Assembly (NCBI RefSeq): GCF_028858515.1
Contig: NZ_JAPJZJ010000005.1
Location: forward strand, 1 to 64,000
Source: Aurantiacibacter sp. D1-12
Lineage (GTDB): Bacteria > Pseudomonadota > Alphaproteobacteria > Sphingomonadales > Sphingomonadaceae
Length of the DNA: 64,000 bases
Direction of reading: 5' to 3'
Shown here piece after piece: positions 1-7,838 of the stretch. The position numbers and the translations under genes are program-made. The notes below the pieces were generated by a model that did not search any database, had not been told where the DNA came from, and worked only from the letters and a program-made list of their open reading frames with translations. How positions within the stretch are numbered: the stretch's first letter is position 1; every line of letters begins with the position of its first letter.

Positions 1-91
1 AACCCTTCTCCAGCAACAAATGCGAAAGATAGGCTCCATCCTGTCCCGTCACTCCCGTTATAAGTGCTGTTTTTGCTTTGGCTTCAGACAC
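1..91 (-). CDS. gmd: GDP-mannose 4,6-dehydratase, N-terminal fragment
   Basis: Only the first 30 codons lie in the window; the gene continues past the left edge. The leftward reading begins with GTG ([13 protein letters not shown]) and runs into [19 protein letters not shown], the N-terminal NAD(P)-binding signature of GDP-mannose 4,6-dehydratases (GDP-mannose to GDP-4-keto-6-deoxymannose, for fucose, rhamnose or perosamine type sugars). A CAGGA sequence about seven bases upstream supports the GTG start. It lies downstream of, and on the same strand as, a glycosyltransferase and an epimerase, which fits a surface polysaccharide locus. The family call is firm; nothing can be said of the rest of the protein. 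Confidence 0.8.
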   Translation of the reverse strand, partial: MSEAKAKTALITGVTGQDGAYLSHLLLEKG

Positions 92-182
92 GCTATGATC
101 CTGTTTTCTGATCGAGAATATCGTGCGCCTGTAGCCCGTACCAGCCACGGATCAACCCCCGCAGTCCGGCAGTTTGACCGAA

Positions 183-1394
183 CTAATCCAGCAAATGGCG
201 GAAATCGGCAAGAATTGCCGGTAGCGAATAGCTCCTGATGACAGCTTTCCTTCCGCGTAAACCGCGTTGCGCAGCCTCTGCGCGCCCCTCCGCGCTGACG
301 ATATGTTCCATTATCCGTGCCAGTCCATCCGCGTCTCCGGGAGGCAGCACCCACCCGCACTCTTCTTCTTTGACAACCAGTGCCAATTCGGATTCCGGAT
401 GGGCCATAGCGATGATCGGCGTGCCTGCAGCCATGACATTATACATCCGGCTGGGCACGGAAACGCCAAGCATGTTGTCGACAAAGGCAATGACGACCGC
501 GTCGGCACCGCTCAGCATTCCGGGAAGCATGTCACGCGGCTGACGGGGTAGCTGAAGCAGCGGTATTCCCGGTTTTTCTGCGGCTGAAACCAGCGATGCC
601 TTGCCACCGAAGCCAACGAACTGGACGGCGATGTCATCGCGGTCACCCAGGCTGCGAGCCGCCTCAAGGATCGCCTCGACATCGTGTGTCCGCCCGATAT
701 TACCGGAAAACTGGATGATCGCACGCTGTTCAGGGTTGTGCTTGGCGGAAAACGGGTTCTGGTCTGCCTCAATTGGGCGGATCTCATCAACATCTCCCCA
801 ATTGGGGATGACCATTACGCGATCATGCTCATTACCAACCCGGCGTTCGGCTACCTTCGCCATATCGCGTCCTAGCACGACGATCTTTTCATAGAGGCGA
901 TAGGTCGACCCGATAAATGTACCAAGCAGGCGATCAACCACACCGCCGCTCTTGATGAAGCCAGTAGCTACCAACACTTCTGGATAGACATCGTGGACGA
1001 GCAAGAACGGCCTTGCCCCCTTCAAGCGGGCGATGAAACCGACAATTGGCGGCAAGGTCGGTGGGTTGGTGAGCACAAGAACCCGGTCACCTTTGCCAAA
1101 GCTGAAAAGCGCGCGAATTGAAATGCTGAAAGTCAGGGTCAGCAGATTCAAAAGTCTGCCAACCAACCCATCCTTGTCGAACCTGGTCGACCACGCCCGC
1201 CTGATCTCAACACCGGCATGCGTCTCGCGCGCGGGGACGTTCATATCTCGCTCGCTGTAAGTTGGGCGACTGCAAAGCGCCTTCACCTCGAACCGGTCCG
1301 CAAGGCCCTGGGCAATATGCGTGACGAAGTACCCGGTTGATGTTTCCTCGGGATAATAGAGTTCTGAAACGACCCAGAGACGCGGCTTGTTCAT
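183..1394 (-). CDS. Glycosyltransferase family 4, WcaI-like
   Basis: 403 aa. The product starts MNKPRLWVVSELYYPEE and carries the GT-B N-terminal pattern of colanic-acid WcaI-type enzymes (YPEETSTGYFVTHIA, then LVHDVYPEVLVATG near residue 150) and a C-terminal donor-sugar site (SVPSRMYNVMAAGTPIIA, ESELALVV). It probably transfers a nucleotide-activated sugar to a lipid-linked glycan at the inner membrane. The ATG at 1394 is chosen because it overlaps the stop of the upstream epimerase by 4 bp (ATGA), which implies coupled translation; a longer in-frame extension to 1547 lies wholly inside that gene and looks non-coding. The sugar specificity cannot be read from sequence. Confidence 0.88.
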   Translation of the reverse strand: MNKPRLWVVSELYYPEETSTGYFVTHIAQGLADRFEVKALCSRPTYSERDMNVPARETHAGVEIRRAWSTRFDKDGLVGRLLNLLTLTFSISIRALFSFGKGDRVLVLTNPPTLPPIVGFIARLKGARPFLLVHDVYPEVLVATGFIKSGGVVDRLLGTFIGSTYRLYEKIVVLGRDMAKVAERRVGNEHDRVMVIPNWGDVDEIRPIEADQNPFSAKHNPEQRAIIQFSGNIGRTHDVEAILEAARSLGDRDDIAVQFVGFGGKASLVSAAEKPGIPLLQLPRQPRDMLPGMLSGADAVVIAFVDNMLGVSVPSRMYNVMAAGTPIIAMAHPESELALVVKEEECGWVLPPGDADGLARIMEHIVSAEGRAEAAQRGLRGRKAVIRSYSLPAILADFRHLLD

Positions 1395-2269
1395 TGAGGT
1401 TTTCCCGAGCGCACGATCGCACCCAAGGTGCTGAAAAGATCGCTGTGATGCTGGCGCAGCAGATTGTCTTCCGGATCGAGCAAGCTGTCTTCGAACAGGT
1501 TGGCGTAAGCTCCCGGCGACACTTTGCCGATACATGCGGAGGCCCATTTTGGTACCGCTAGACTACGCACAGGCTTTCCGCTTCCTTCCTCTATCGCGCG
1601 CGCTGCCAACGCATAAGTGAACGGTTGCGGATCGGCAGCGAAGCGGATCCCCCCATCATCATTGGCAGCAAGCAGTGCGATAGCGTCTGCGGCAAGCTCA
1701 GTCGAAATCATGGAGCGGCTGATGTCATCCATCGGCACGGGCCACCAACCAAGGCGGCGCCACGTGTTGAGCAGTTTTTCGACCTTTCGCCCACCTTTGA
1801 GAGGATCCAGAATTGCCGGGAGCCGTAGAGACACACATTTCAAACCTCCAGCGGCGGCTTCCAGCATTGCCTCGTCGCCGCGAAGTTTGCTCAAACCATA
1901 TGCGCTGCGAGGCTGAGGCGCTGTGGCAGCTCCGATACGCTTCTGGAATCCGTAAACTGAAAAAGACGAAATGTGGACCAACCTATCTACCCCGGCCTTA
2001 CCGCAGGCCAGCGACAACCTTCGGGGCAATTCCACATTTGCATCATTAAGATCGTCCTCGGGCGCATCCACGGCACCGGCGCAATTGATAACGACCGCGA
2101 ACCCTTCCAGATCCTGCGCCGATACCTGCTGATACCGGGCAACGATCCTCTCGTTGTTGCCGGATGATTTTCTGACGAACAGTGTAGCTTCGGGAAAGTG
2201 CTTCTGCACAAGCAGGCGAGCGATCGCACTGCTCCCTCCGACTATTGCAATATCGCGGCCCTTTTTCAT
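1391..2269 (-). CDS. NAD-dependent epimerase/dehydratase (extended SDR)
   Basis: 292 aa. The N-terminal Rossmann motif IAIVGGSSAIARLL, the NCAG segment near residue 70, and the active-site pattern HISSFSVYG followed by YGLSK (YxxxK) mark an extended SDR that acts on nucleotide sugars or lipid-linked sugars. It sits between a glycosyltransferase (4-bp overlap at its 3' end) and a divergently transcribed initiating sugar transferase, so a role in remodelling the first sugar or a precursor of a surface glycan is inferred. ATG 2269 is preceded by AAAGGG; a GTG six codons upstream is possible. Substrate unknown. Confidence 0.82.
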   Translation of the reverse strand: MKKGRDIAIVGGSSAIARLLVQKHFPEATLFVRKSSGNNERIVARYQQVSAQDLEGFAVVINCAGAVDAPEDDLNDANVELPRRLSLACGKAGVDRLVHISSFSVYGFQKRIGAATAPQPRSAYGLSKLRGDEAMLEAAAGGLKCVSLRLPAILDPLKGGRKVEKLLNTWRRLGWWPVPMDDISRSMISTELAADAIALLAANDDGGIRFAADPQPFTYALAARAIEEGSGKPVRSLAVPKWASACIGKVSPGAYANLFEDSLLDPEDNLLRQHHSDLFSTLGAIVRSGKPQ

Positions 2270-2309
2270 GGGAGCGCCCTTTGGCACAGGCCATTAAGCG
2301 AGGAAAGCG

Positions 2310-2951
2310 TTGACTGGCATTAGGCAAGTTCCCATTAAGCCGCGCGAACTGTTTACCGGATTGACAATGGATCGAAAAATCTACGCACTGGCGAAACGCT
2401 CGCTCGATATCCTTGTATCGTTGGCGGTCGGCATCATTGCCATCCCGGTTGTTCTGGTCATTTCTCTTGCGATCAAGGCCACATCGAAAGGCCCGGTACT
2501 GTACTGGTCCGACCGGGTGGCGGCAGGAAGCGGCACTTTCAGAATGCCCAAGTTCAGAACGATGCGCGTCGGAACCCCGGCTGTGGCCACGCACCTGCTC
2601 GATGACGCGGACAGCATGTTGACCCCAATTGGAGGTTTCCTGCGCCGTAGCAGCCTTGATGAGATTCCCCAGCTGTGGTGCATCCTGATTGGCGAGATGT
2701 CGTTGGTCGGGCCGCGACCGGCATTGTTCAACCAGGATGATTTGATGGCATTGAGGCACGAAGCCGGCGTTGCCGATCTGGTGCCGGGCTTGACCGGTTG
2801 GGCGCAGATCAACGGGCGCGACGAGTTACCGCTCCCTGTCAAGGTGAAGCTTGAGCGAGAGTACATGGAAAACCGTTCATTCTGGTTCGATGCGAAGATA
2901 ATTGCGATGACTGCCTGGAAAGTTATCTCCAGCAAGGATGTCCAGCACTAG
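2310..2951 (+). CDS. Initiating sugar transferase (undecaprenyl-phosphate phosphoglycosyltransferase)
   Basis: 213 aa, the short (PglC/WcaJ C-terminal type) form. One hydrophobic re-entrant segment near residues 28-50 is followed by KFRTMR, by DEIPQLWCILIGEMSLVGPRP (the signature of PF02397) and by PGLTGWAQINGRD. The enzyme would move a sugar-1-phosphate onto undecaprenyl phosphate at the cytoplasmic face of the inner membrane and so start repeat-unit assembly. The start is probably TTG at 2310, because GAGGAA lies at ideal distance; the in-frame ATG at 2367 has no visible ribosome site. It diverges from the epimerase at 2269 with only 40 bp between them, which must hold both promoters. Confidence 0.9.
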   Translation: MTGIRQVPIKPRELFTGLTMDRKIYALAKRSLDILVSLAVGIIAIPVVLVISLAIKATSKGPVLYWSDRVAAGSGTFRMPKFRTMRVGTPAVATHLLDDADSMLTPIGGFLRRSSLDEIPQLWCILIGEMSLVGPRPALFNQDDLMALRHEAGVADLVPGLTGWAQINGRDELPLPVKVKLEREYMENRSFWFDAKIIAMTAWKVISSKDVQH

Positions 2952-2972
2952 AGCGCTTGCTTGTGCGCCGGC

Positions 2973-4910
2973 TTATTCGGCCCTTGCCGCCTTCACATCG
3001 CGATCATGATCAAATTCCGGAACGATCTTCATCAGAGCACCAATTGCCTCATCATTGCTTGTACAACGCTCGATCGTTGTAACGAACTGATCGAGTGATG
3101 CTCGGTCAGCAAAGGCCTCCGAAGCTTTCATGATGCGCTTGTGGTCCGTCTTCTCGGGCTTGCTACCGATCAACAGTTCTTCATACAGTTTCTCGCCAGG
3201 CCGCAGACCGACTTCCGTTATCTCGATGTCTCCGTCGGGATTCTCGTGTTCGTCGTAAACGGTCAATCCGGACAACTCGATCATCGTCTGTGCAAGATCG
3301 CCAATCCGTACAGGCTTGCCCATATCGAGCACGAAGACCTCGCCTCCACGCGCCATGCCGCCTGCCTGAATAACCAGCAAGGCAGCCTCCGGAATCGTCA
3401 TGAAGTACCGATTCACGTCCTTGTGAGTAAGCGTGACCGGCCCACCGGCTTCAATCTGCTGGCGGAAGAGCGGCACAACCGAACCGCTAGATCCCAGGAC
3501 GTTTCCGAACCGGACCATGGAGTAACGTCCCTCGCGGGCTTCCGATGCCCGTGACTGCACCAACTGCTCGGCCGCGCGCTTTGATGCGCCCATGACATTG
3601 GTAGGCCGCACGGCCTTGTCCGTACTGATCAGAATAAAATCGGCCGCGCCGAATTGCTCAACGGCCGCGAGAAGGCGCGCAGTGCCCAATACATTGTTAC
3701 GGATGCCTTCAAGCGGGTTGGCTTCCACCAGTGGCACGTGTTTGTAAGCCGCTGCATGATAGACCGTTTGCGGCTGCCAGAGACGAAAAACACTGTCCAC
3801 CGTCTCACGGTCGGCAGCCGAACCCAATACCGGAACAATCTCTATTTCTCGGCCCAGCTCTGCAGCAAGCGCGGCCAGCTCCATCTCTATCGAGTATAAT
3901 GCAAACTCGGATATTTCGAGCAAAACCAGGGTTTTTGGCCCGATTTGGACGATTTGACGACAAAGTTCGCTGCCAATCGAGCCTCCCGCACCTGTCACAA
4001 GTACCGTCTTGCCCACGATGGTCTTGCCCAACAGTATCTCGTTGGGCGGCACGGTATCACGGCCAAGCAGATCCTCGATCTGGATTTCCTTGAGGTCATT
4101 TACCGAAACGGTGCCATCAACGATCTCTGACACTGCTGGCAGTGTCAGAACGCTGACCTTATACGGTCGCAGTTGCTCGATGATCTGGGCGCGCCTTTTG
4201 CGTGAAGCATTGGGAAGCGCAAGCATGACCCTGTCGACACGTCTTTTCTCGATAGCCTTGCTGAGTTCACTGCTGTGGAAGATGCGCGTTTCGTTGAGGC
4301 GCTGCCCGCGCAATCGCTTATCATCATCGATAAAGCCGACCAGCATCAGATTGGGTTCGTGGCGCATCGCAAGCGCCAGTTGTTGTCCGGCGGCCCCCGC
4401 ACCAAAGATCATCACCCGCTGAATCCCGCCCCCAAAGTGATCGGCCAAGACGACATCGGTCACAAGATAACGAATTCCGACACGTGCCGTCGCCATCAAA
4501 CAGAAGAACAGGATTGGCTGGATGACCGCAACGGTACGTGGAATGTCCGGAACTTGCCGGAAAAGAAACACGATCATCAGAGGTAGGGAATAGGCAAAAG
4601 TAGCCTTGCCCAGATTGAAGATTGTGCGCGCACCGGCAAAGCGGAAAATGGTGGAATAGACGCCGCTCAAGTAGAATATCGGAGCAAACAGCGGCACCGC
4701 GACTGCGGCGAAGAACAGTGGCTCTGAGACAGGGAAGCTCAACGCGCCAACCCTGAGCGAAAACGCCACGAAAGTAGCCAAGATACAGAGTGTTACATCG
4801 GCCGCAAAAACCATGAGGCTTTTTTGCATCCGCGGAATACGAACGAGCGAAACCGTCGCATCCTTGATGCGCTTACGCCAAGACTTCCTGGTTGCTTCGA
4901 TAAAGCTCAT
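2973..4910 (-). CDS. Polysaccharide biosynthesis protein, CapD/WbpM-like nucleotide-sugar 4,6-dehydratase
   Basis: 645 aa. The first 160 residues contain about four membrane helices. A CoA-binding-like Rossmann domain follows (FGAGAAGQQLALAMRHEP), and then the catalytic SDR domain with VTGAGGSIGSELCRQI, STDKAVRPTNVMGASKR and RYFMTIPEA. This is the architecture of membrane UDP-GlcNAc 4,6-dehydratases (WbpM, PglF, CapD), which open the route to UDP-QuiNAc, UDP-FucNAc or bacillosamine. Start ATG 4910 (MSFIEATRK) is chosen over an upstream in-frame start at 4979 because similarity begins there. It converges with the sugar transferase and probably supplies its donor sugar. Confidence 0.92.
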   Translation of the reverse strand: MSFIEATRKSWRKRIKDATVSLVRIPRMQKSLMVFAADVTLCILATFVAFSLRVGALSFPVSEPLFFAAVAVPLFAPIFYLSGVYSTIFRFAGARTIFNLGKATFAYSLPLMIVFLFRQVPDIPRTVAVIQPILFFCLMATARVGIRYLVTDVVLADHFGGGIQRVMIFGAGAAGQQLALAMRHEPNLMLVGFIDDDKRLRGQRLNETRIFHSSELSKAIEKRRVDRVMLALPNASRKRRAQIIEQLRPYKVSVLTLPAVSEIVDGTVSVNDLKEIQIEDLLGRDTVPPNEILLGKTIVGKTVLVTGAGGSIGSELCRQIVQIGPKTLVLLEISEFALYSIEMELAALAAELGREIEIVPVLGSAADRETVDSVFRLWQPQTVYHAAAYKHVPLVEANPLEGIRNNVLGTARLLAAVEQFGAADFILISTDKAVRPTNVMGASKRAAEQLVQSRASEAREGRYSMVRFGNVLGSSGSVVPLFRQQIEAGGPVTLTHKDVNRYFMTIPEAALLVIQAGGMARGGEVFVLDMGKPVRIGDLAQTMIELSGLTVYDEHENPDGDIEITEVGLRPGEKLYEELLIGSKPEKTDHKRIMKASEAFADRASLDQFVTTIERCTSNDEAIGALMKIVPEFDHDRDVKAARAE

Positions 4911-5092
4911 GGCAAGGCCACTACATTCAAAAGGCTGTATTAGGAAGCAAAGAACGTCGAGTTTTTTGCAGTGCAGCAAAAACCTTTCTCACATTTGCGG
5001 GCGACAGCTGCCTTGTGCATCTCCACCCACCCTTGTAATCGCCCTGCAACATCGTCATTAGGGCGACGCGGCAGGCCACAGACGGAAATTCG

Positions 5093-6595
5093 ATGAATTT
5101 CACCCATCCTTTTCTCGACGAAAGCGGTGACGACAAACTGCATGAAGAATGCGGTGTGTTCGGCATTATCGGCGGAGATAACAAAGCTTCGGGCGTAACG
5201 GCACTGGGGCTCCACGCCTTGCAGCACCGCGGCCAGGAAGCTGTCGGTATCACCAGTTTCAACGGCAGCGAGTTCTACACACGGCGAGCGATTGGCCATG
5301 TGGCGGAGAACTTCGGCACCGAAGAATCACTCGCTGAACTTCCGGGACACATGTCCGCCGGCCACGTCCGCTATTCCACCACTGGCGGATCGGGCCTACG
5401 CAACGTGCAGCCGCTCTATGCGGATCTGGCAAGCGGCGGTTTCGCGGTGGCGCACAACGGTAACATATCCAACGCTGCAACGCTGCGGCAGGATCTGGTC
5501 GAAAAGGGTGCGATTTTCCAGTCGACCTCTGACACCGAGGTTATCATCCATCTGGTCGCAACCAGCCGTTATCCGACCATGCTGGACAAGCTGATCGACG
5601 CACTGCGCATGGTCGAAGGCGCATATGCGCTGATCGTCATGACGCCGCGCGGAATGGCCGTGTGCCGCGATCCGATGGGTATTCGCCCGCTGGTGATGGG
5701 CAAGCTGGGCGATGCAACCGTGTTCGCCAGCGAGACAGTGGCGCTCGACGTCGTGGGTGCGACCTTCGAGCGGCAGGTTGATCCGGGCGAATTTATCGAG
5801 GTCGATTTCGACGGGACCATGCGCACACATCGCCCGTTCGGCAACGTGCCCGCCCGCCCCTGCATTTTCGAACACGTTTACTTCAGCCGGCCCGATTCGA
5901 TCTTCAACAAACGCTCCGTCTACGACAGCCGCAAGAGCATCGGGATCGAGCTCGCCAAGGAAAGCCCTTGCGAGGCGGACCTTGTCGTTCCCGTGCCAGA
6001 CAGCGGTGTTCCGGCTGCTATCGGCTACGCGCAAGAGAGCGGTATCCCGTTCGAGCTGGGCATTATCCGCTCGCACTACGTCGGGCGCACCTTCATCCAG
6101 CCAAGCGACGGCGCGCGCCACGCAGGCGTAAAGCGCAAGCACAATGCCAACCGCGCCATCGTGGAAGGCAAGCGCATCGTCCTGATCGACGATTCGATCG
6201 TGCGCGGCACGACCAGCATGAAGATCGTGCAGATCATGCGCGATGCAGGCGCCGCCGAAGTGCATTTCCGCGTCGCCAGCCCGCCAACCGGTCATGGCTG
6301 CTATTACGGAGTCGATACGCCCGAGCGTTCCAAACTGCTCGCGGGCCGGATGGATCTTCCTGCCATGCGCGAATTCATCCAGGCCGATAGCCTCGCCTTT
6401 GTTTCGATGGACGGGCTTTACCGCGCAGTGGGAATGGCCGGTCGTGACAATGCCTGCCCGCAGTATTGCGATGCCTGCTTCTCCGGCGACTACCCCACCC
6501 CGCTTACTGATCTCGCGCGCCGTGAACACGGCGAGGCGCAATTGACATTGGATGTAAGCAAGGGTGTGCAAACCCCTGAAAACGAGGACGCTTGA
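5093..6595 (+). CDS. purF: Amidophosphoribosyltransferase
   Basis: 500 aa. First committed step of purine synthesis (PRPP plus glutamine to phosphoribosylamine). After a 19-residue propeptide the mature protein would begin at Cys20 (CGVFGIIGG), the Ntn glutamine amidotransferase nucleophile. The PRPP site appears as VLIDDSIVRGTTSMKI near residue 365. The C-terminal CPQYCDACFSGDYP carries the paired cysteines of the iron-sulfur (Bacillus subtilis type) form of PurF. The stop codon shares one base with the start of the following SDR (TGATG), so the two are probably cotranscribed. Confidence 0.97.
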   Translation: MNFTHPFLDESGDDKLHEECGVFGIIGGDNKASGVTALGLHALQHRGQEAVGITSFNGSEFYTRRAIGHVAENFGTEESLAELPGHMSAGHVRYSTTGGSGLRNVQPLYADLASGGFAVAHNGNISNAATLRQDLVEKGAIFQSTSDTEVIIHLVATSRYPTMLDKLIDALRMVEGAYALIVMTPRGMAVCRDPMGIRPLVMGKLGDATVFASETVALDVVGATFERQVDPGEFIEVDFDGTMRTHRPFGNVPARPCIFEHVYFSRPDSIFNKRSVYDSRKSIGIELAKESPCEADLVVPVPDSGVPAAIGYAQESGIPFELGIIRSHYVGRTFIQPSDGARHAGVKRKHNANRAIVEGKRIVLIDDSIVRGTTSMKIVQIMRDAGAAEVHFRVASPPTGHGCYYGVDTPERSKLLAGRMDLPAMREFIQADSLAFVSMDGLYRAVGMAGRDNACPQYCDACFSGDYPTPLTDLARREHGEAQLTLDVSKGVQTPENEDA

Positions 6596-7326
6596 TGTCT
6601 GACACTTCTTCTACGGGCCCGCTTGCGGGCCAGGTCGCGCTTGTCACCGGTTCCAGCCGCGGGATCGGCGCAGCGACTGCCAAGGCTTTGGCTGCCAAAG
6701 GGGCACACGTAGTGATCACCGGCCGCCGCGTGAAAGACCTCGAAGGCGTGGAAGACGCCATCCATGAAGCAGGCGGCACAGCCACGATTGCGCCAATGGA
6801 CCTGACCGATGGCGAGAGCGTGGGCCGCCTTGCGCAGGCGATTGCGGAACGCTGGGAAAAGCTCGACCTGCTGGTGATCTGTGCAGCGCAGCTCCCTGTG
6901 CTTACGCCCGTCACGCAAATCGAGCCGAAGAGCTTCAACGAAGCCCTCACGCTCAACGTGCTCGCCACGCAGGCGCTGATTGCCGGTTTCGATCCGCTGC
7001 TGAAACGATCTGAGGCGGGCAAGATCATCGGCCTCACCAGCTCTGTCGGTGCAGAGCCGCGCCCGTTCTGGGGAGCCTATGGCGCGACCAAGGCAGCGTT
7101 CGAAAACCTGCTCCTCAGCCACGGCAAGGAAGTGGAGCGCATTTCCGAAATCCGCATCGCGATAATCGACCCGGGCGCGACTCGCACGGCCATGCGTGCC
7201 CGCGCCTATCCGGGCGAAGATCCGCAAACAGTGAAGCCGCCAGAGGCTGTTGCGGACCGTATCGCAGAACTGGCCGAAGACGGATTCGCCAACTTGCACC
7301 GCGAGCGGGTGGAAACATCCTCTTAA
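6595..7326 (+). CDS. SDR family NAD(P)-dependent oxidoreductase
   Basis: 243 aa classical short-chain dehydrogenase. The TGSSRGIGAATAKALA cofactor motif sits near residue 20, the catalytic Ser is in GLTSSVGAEPRP, and the tetrad Tyr and Lys are in AYGATKAA (YxxxK). The ATG overlaps the purF stop by one base, so the pair is coupled. This placement next to purF recurs in sphingomonads in my recollection, but the substrate is unknown and no purine role should be assumed. Confidence 0.9.
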   Translation: MSDTSSTGPLAGQVALVTGSSRGIGAATAKALAAKGAHVVITGRRVKDLEGVEDAIHEAGGTATIAPMDLTDGESVGRLAQAIAERWEKLDLLVICAAQLPVLTPVTQIEPKSFNEALTLNVLATQALIAGFDPLLKRSEAGKIIGLTSSVGAEPRPFWGAYGATKAAFENLLLSHGKEVERISEIRIAIIDPGATRTAMRARAYPGEDPQTVKPPEAVADRIAELAEDGFANLHRERVETSS

Positions 7327-7419
7327 CCTTACCTGGTAACTCCGTGGTAAGCATTTCCCGACATTCTGCGCAAAGCACACGGGTAGGGACCGTACAGCTT
7401 AGAATAGGTTTGTCTGACG

Positions 7420-7767
7420 ATGAGCATGCAGAATACAATCGGTCGATACGACATCGCCGCCCAGGAAGATCGCAGCGCCCCCCGCACGCGCATCATGATC
7501 CCGGCGCAGCTTCGTGCATCGGGCAATCGTGCCTTCCAGACGGTGGTCAACGACCTGTCGCTGAGTGGCTTTTCCGCCACCGCCCTCAATCGCATGCACG
7601 TCGGTTCGATCTGCTGGTTGACCCTGCCCGGTCTTGAAAGTCTCCAGGCAGAGGTCGTGTGGTGGGAAAACGGCACCGCCGGTTGCGCCTTCACAAACCT
7701 GCTCAGTCCGATCGTCCATGATAACATCCTCGCCCGTTACCGCGGCGACGGATCGTTCAAGGGCTGA
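7420..7767 (+). CDS. PilZ domain protein
   Basis: 115 aa, essentially one PilZ domain. The c-di-GMP-binding arginines are plausible in RSAPRTRIMIPAQLR near residues 18-32, and the second motif appears as NDLSLSGFSA (DxSxxG) near residue 47. It would act as a cytosolic c-di-GMP receptor; no output domain is attached. About 90 bp of non-coding DNA separates it from the SDR, and a strong hairpin follows, so it is probably monocistronic. It is the first of three stand-alone PilZ proteins in the window. Confidence 0.85.
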   Translation: MSMQNTIGRYDIAAQEDRSAPRTRIMIPAQLRASGNRAFQTVVNDLSLSGFSATALNRMHVGSICWLTLPGLESLQAEVVWWENGTAGCAFTNLLSPIVHDNILARYRGDGSFKG

Positions 7768-7798
7768 TTACGACCACCCGCAAAACCTGGTCAAAGTG

Positions 7799-7829
7799 AA
7801 AAGGGCTCCTTCGGGGCCCTTTTCTTTTG
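7799..7829 (+). terminator. Rho-independent terminator, likely bidirectional
   Basis: AAAAGGGC and GCCCTTTT form a perfect 8-bp stem around a TCCTTCGGG loop region, followed by CTTTTGT. It lies between the convergent PilZ gene and the tricorn-like protease gene and could end both transcripts, since the 5' arm starts with a run of A. Confidence 0.8.
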
Positions 7830-7838
7830 TGCGGTGCC

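Noticed and set aside
5396-6571. 391-codon open frame antisense to purF
   Set aside because: It lies entirely inside the purF coding region and has the His/Ala/Arg-rich composition of an antisense shadow.
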